Assembly: GCA_012295275.1 (NCBI GenBank)
Contig: CM022672.1
Location: 15,981,125-16,045,124, forward strand
Source of the DNA: Chrysomallon squamiferum
Taxonomy: Eukaryota > Mollusca > Gastropoda > Neomphalida > Peltospiridae
Direction of reading: 5' to 3'
Length of the DNA stretch: 64,000 nucleotides
The translations under genes and the position numbers were made by a program. Below are positions 61,401-64,000 of the stretch, piece by piece. The notes below the pieces were generated by a model that worked only from the letters and a program-made list of their open reading frames with translations, did not search any database and was not told where the DNA came from. Position 1 is the first letter of the stretch. Each line of letters starts with the position of its first letter.

Positions 61401-61799
61401 AACAACATTTAAGTTTTTTGTTTTTCTGAGTAATTTTGAGTAACAAATAAATAAACTACTAGAGATCTGAAGAGGCAGTTTACTCCAGACGTCAATTTTA
61501 ACAATATTTACATAAAAATAAAATAAAAACTTAAATATGATGACATTAAACTGCACAGTGTAAACCAATAATGTAAACTTGTACACTTCTGCAACTGATC
61601 ATTAATAAGATTATAGTGAATTCTCCAGATAGAGGGGACTGTTTGCCAATAACTACATCATCAAAAACAATCTATCTATAACCTACAGATACTGTTGGCA
61701 GTTATCTGTATGTGAAGCAATGTCTATATTGACATAATGGAGATACTGTGAAAAGCTGGCTGCAAGTCAGACACTGAAGAAACCTTGTGATAGGATTTC

Positions 61800-62260
61800 T
61801 GATAATTAATATTAAAGATTTGTATATTCAGCGATAATTAATATCAAAAGGTTGTGTGTAGAATAGTGAATATCAAGTAAGAGCCATTAATATCAAAGAT
61901 TCTGTGTAGAAAGAAACTACTATACATAATGAAATTAACATCAAAGATTTTTTCATAAAAGAAAGTACTATATATAATGAAATTAATATAAAAACATTTT
62001 TGTAGAAAGAAAGTACTATACTGAATAAAGAAACAAAGATTTTGTATAGAAAGAAAGTACTGTACTGAATAATGAAATAAGTATCAAAGATTTGTGTAGA
62101 AAGAAAGTACTATATTGAATAATAATATTAATATTAAACTGGGCAGTTTTAAATTGTTAATCCATGACAAAATTAATATCCAAGGGTTGTATAGAAACAG
62201 TGATAAAATTATGATCAAAGAATTGTAGAGAAAGTATAAACATAATTAAAAATAAAAACC
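61800..62260. repeat. Minisatellite, unit about 52 bp
   Basis: Units resemble AATGAAATTAATATCAAAGA followed by TTTTGTGTAGAAAGAAAGTACTATACTGAATA. About eight copies with indels. GTAGAAAGAAAGTACT(A/G)TA(C/T)TGAATAA is nearly invariant between 62,000 and 62,120, while the outer copies are more diverged. Confidence 0.88.
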
Positions 62261-62656
62261 ATTTTTTAAAGAGTTCCTTGTAAACTAAGAAAATTAACAT
62301 AAAACAGTTTTGAAAATGTGTATGATATAATTATTTTATATAAAGAATGTAATTTTTTTAAACTCATTACAGAAAGATGAAAAAAGAAAAAGCAAAAAAA
62401 AAAAAAAAGAAAAAGCTTCAGGAGTACAAGTTTAAAAGCAGTAAATAAAAAAACAAACAGTTTATTTTCTGCACATTATAAAAAAAATTACACTTACCTT
62501 GAACAAAAATAAATCAATTTTAAATATAAACAAATGAAAAGGATTTAAATTTAAATTAAAAAAATTAATAATAATAAATAATTTTAAAATTAAAAAGAAA
62601 TAATATAAACAAATATTATTTAATATTAAAAACAGATTTAAAAAAATAATTCTTAC

Positions 62657-62691
62657 CTTAAATCCATCTTAACGTCATTGTCTTCAAGACA
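62657..62691 (-). CDS. Candidate 35 nt internal micro-exon, product not recognised
   Basis: On the minus strand a textbook acceptor (TATTGTTATTTATTTTTCAG, with a TTACTAAA branch-site-like word further upstream) is followed by 35 nt and then ATTTAAG|GTAAGA, a strong donor (complement of 62,651-62,656). Only one frame is open: 11 codons reading CLEDNDVKMDL plus a two-nucleotide overhang (AG|). The other two frames contain stops. The acidic, mixed-composition peptide is unlike the AT-driven peptides around it. I cannot identify the protein from 11 residues. It is best explained as a small internal exon of a minus-strand gene entering from the right. Confidence 0.42.
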
Positions 62692-62699
62692 CTGAAAAA

Positions 62700-63770
<1,071 letters not shown>

Positions 63771-63779
63771 TATTATTTC

Positions 63780-64000
63780 ATTTCATTTTACTTTATTTAT
63801 TTTATTTATTTATTTATTTATTTTGCATACTGATGATATGTAAAAGAAAACTTGCTGTCATGGGCTACTTTTATTAATTATTAATGTGTCTTGCCACAGA
63901 CTGAAAGCAAATTTCAAAAGCCAAGACTGAGGCACTGGTAGATCCAGAAAATACCCAACTATGGCATCTCAGAGGATTGACCCCACAACCTGTCATACAT
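63780..64000 (-). mobile_element. SINE-like element, truncated by the window edge
   Basis: Read on the minus strand, GGTCAATCC (within the complement of 63,974-63,990) matches the polymerase III B box GWTCRANNC at 8 of 9 positions. About 150 bp of complex sequence follows, ending in an (AAATA)n-type tail (complement of about 63,785-63,822). A tRNA-like head, a unique body and a simple A-rich tail are the layout of a SINE. The A box would lie about 50 bp beyond the window's right end, so it cannot be checked here. Confidence 0.45.

Overview
This window reads as non-coding DNA from an animal genome. It is strongly AT-rich and has no long open reading frame, no operon-like gene packing and no rRNA or tRNA gene that I can see. 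It is crowded with dinucleotide microsatellites (CT/GA, GT/CA), TAA/TTA and ATC trinucleotide runs, TATG-type tetranucleotides, homopolymer A/T tracts and many minisatellite arrays. This texture fits a lophotrochozoan such as a mollusc, but that is an impression from composition and was not tested. Nearly all apparent ORFs are translations of simple repeats or AT-rich sequence.

Layout. 1-2.4 kb: an edge ORF, GT/CA repeats and a more complex patch at 2.08-2.33 kb with two overlapping open frames. 2.4-11.8 kb: an AT-rich desert with microsatellites and one decayed tRNA-like SINE head at about 9.04 kb. 11.89-12.7 kb: the clearest gene-like locus, a minus-strand first-exon candidate with a GTGAGT donor, a long leader and a CCAAT-bearing promoter candidate. 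12.7-25 kb: AT-rich intronic or intergenic DNA with GA, GT and TTA runs, a roughly 30 bp minisatellite at 19 kb and a SINE head with A and B boxes at 18.7 kb. 25-34 kb: large compound microsatellites, a cysteine-bearing plus-strand exon candidate (25.7 kb) and a minus-strand terminal-exon candidate (27.9-28.1 kb). 34-45 kb: a dense run of unrelated tandem arrays with units of about 32, 38, 34, 51/120, 69 and about 118 bp. 45-50 kb: very large CT and GT/CA microsatellites and a 65 nt exon candidate at 47.1 kb. 50-54.7 kb: more complex sequence with several exon candidates and minisatellites, ending in a plus-strand exon whose last 36 residues have ShKT-like cysteine spacing. 55-64 kb: AT-rich DNA, two minus-strand exon candidates (57.7 and 62.7 kb), a roughly 52 bp minisatellite at 62 kb and a SINE-like element running off the right edge.

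The exon candidates were found by eye, by pairing splice signals with frames that stay open, so false positives are expected. The most credible are 62,657-62,691(-), 57,717-57,781(-), 11,888-12,000(-), 47,115-47,179(+), 54,417-54,644(+) and 25,687-25,834(+). Three minus-strand candidates end with a two-nucleotide overhang, so they could be alternative 5' exons. The candidate at 27,860-28,058(-) begins with the matching phase. I cannot name any gene and see no evidence for a complete novel system.
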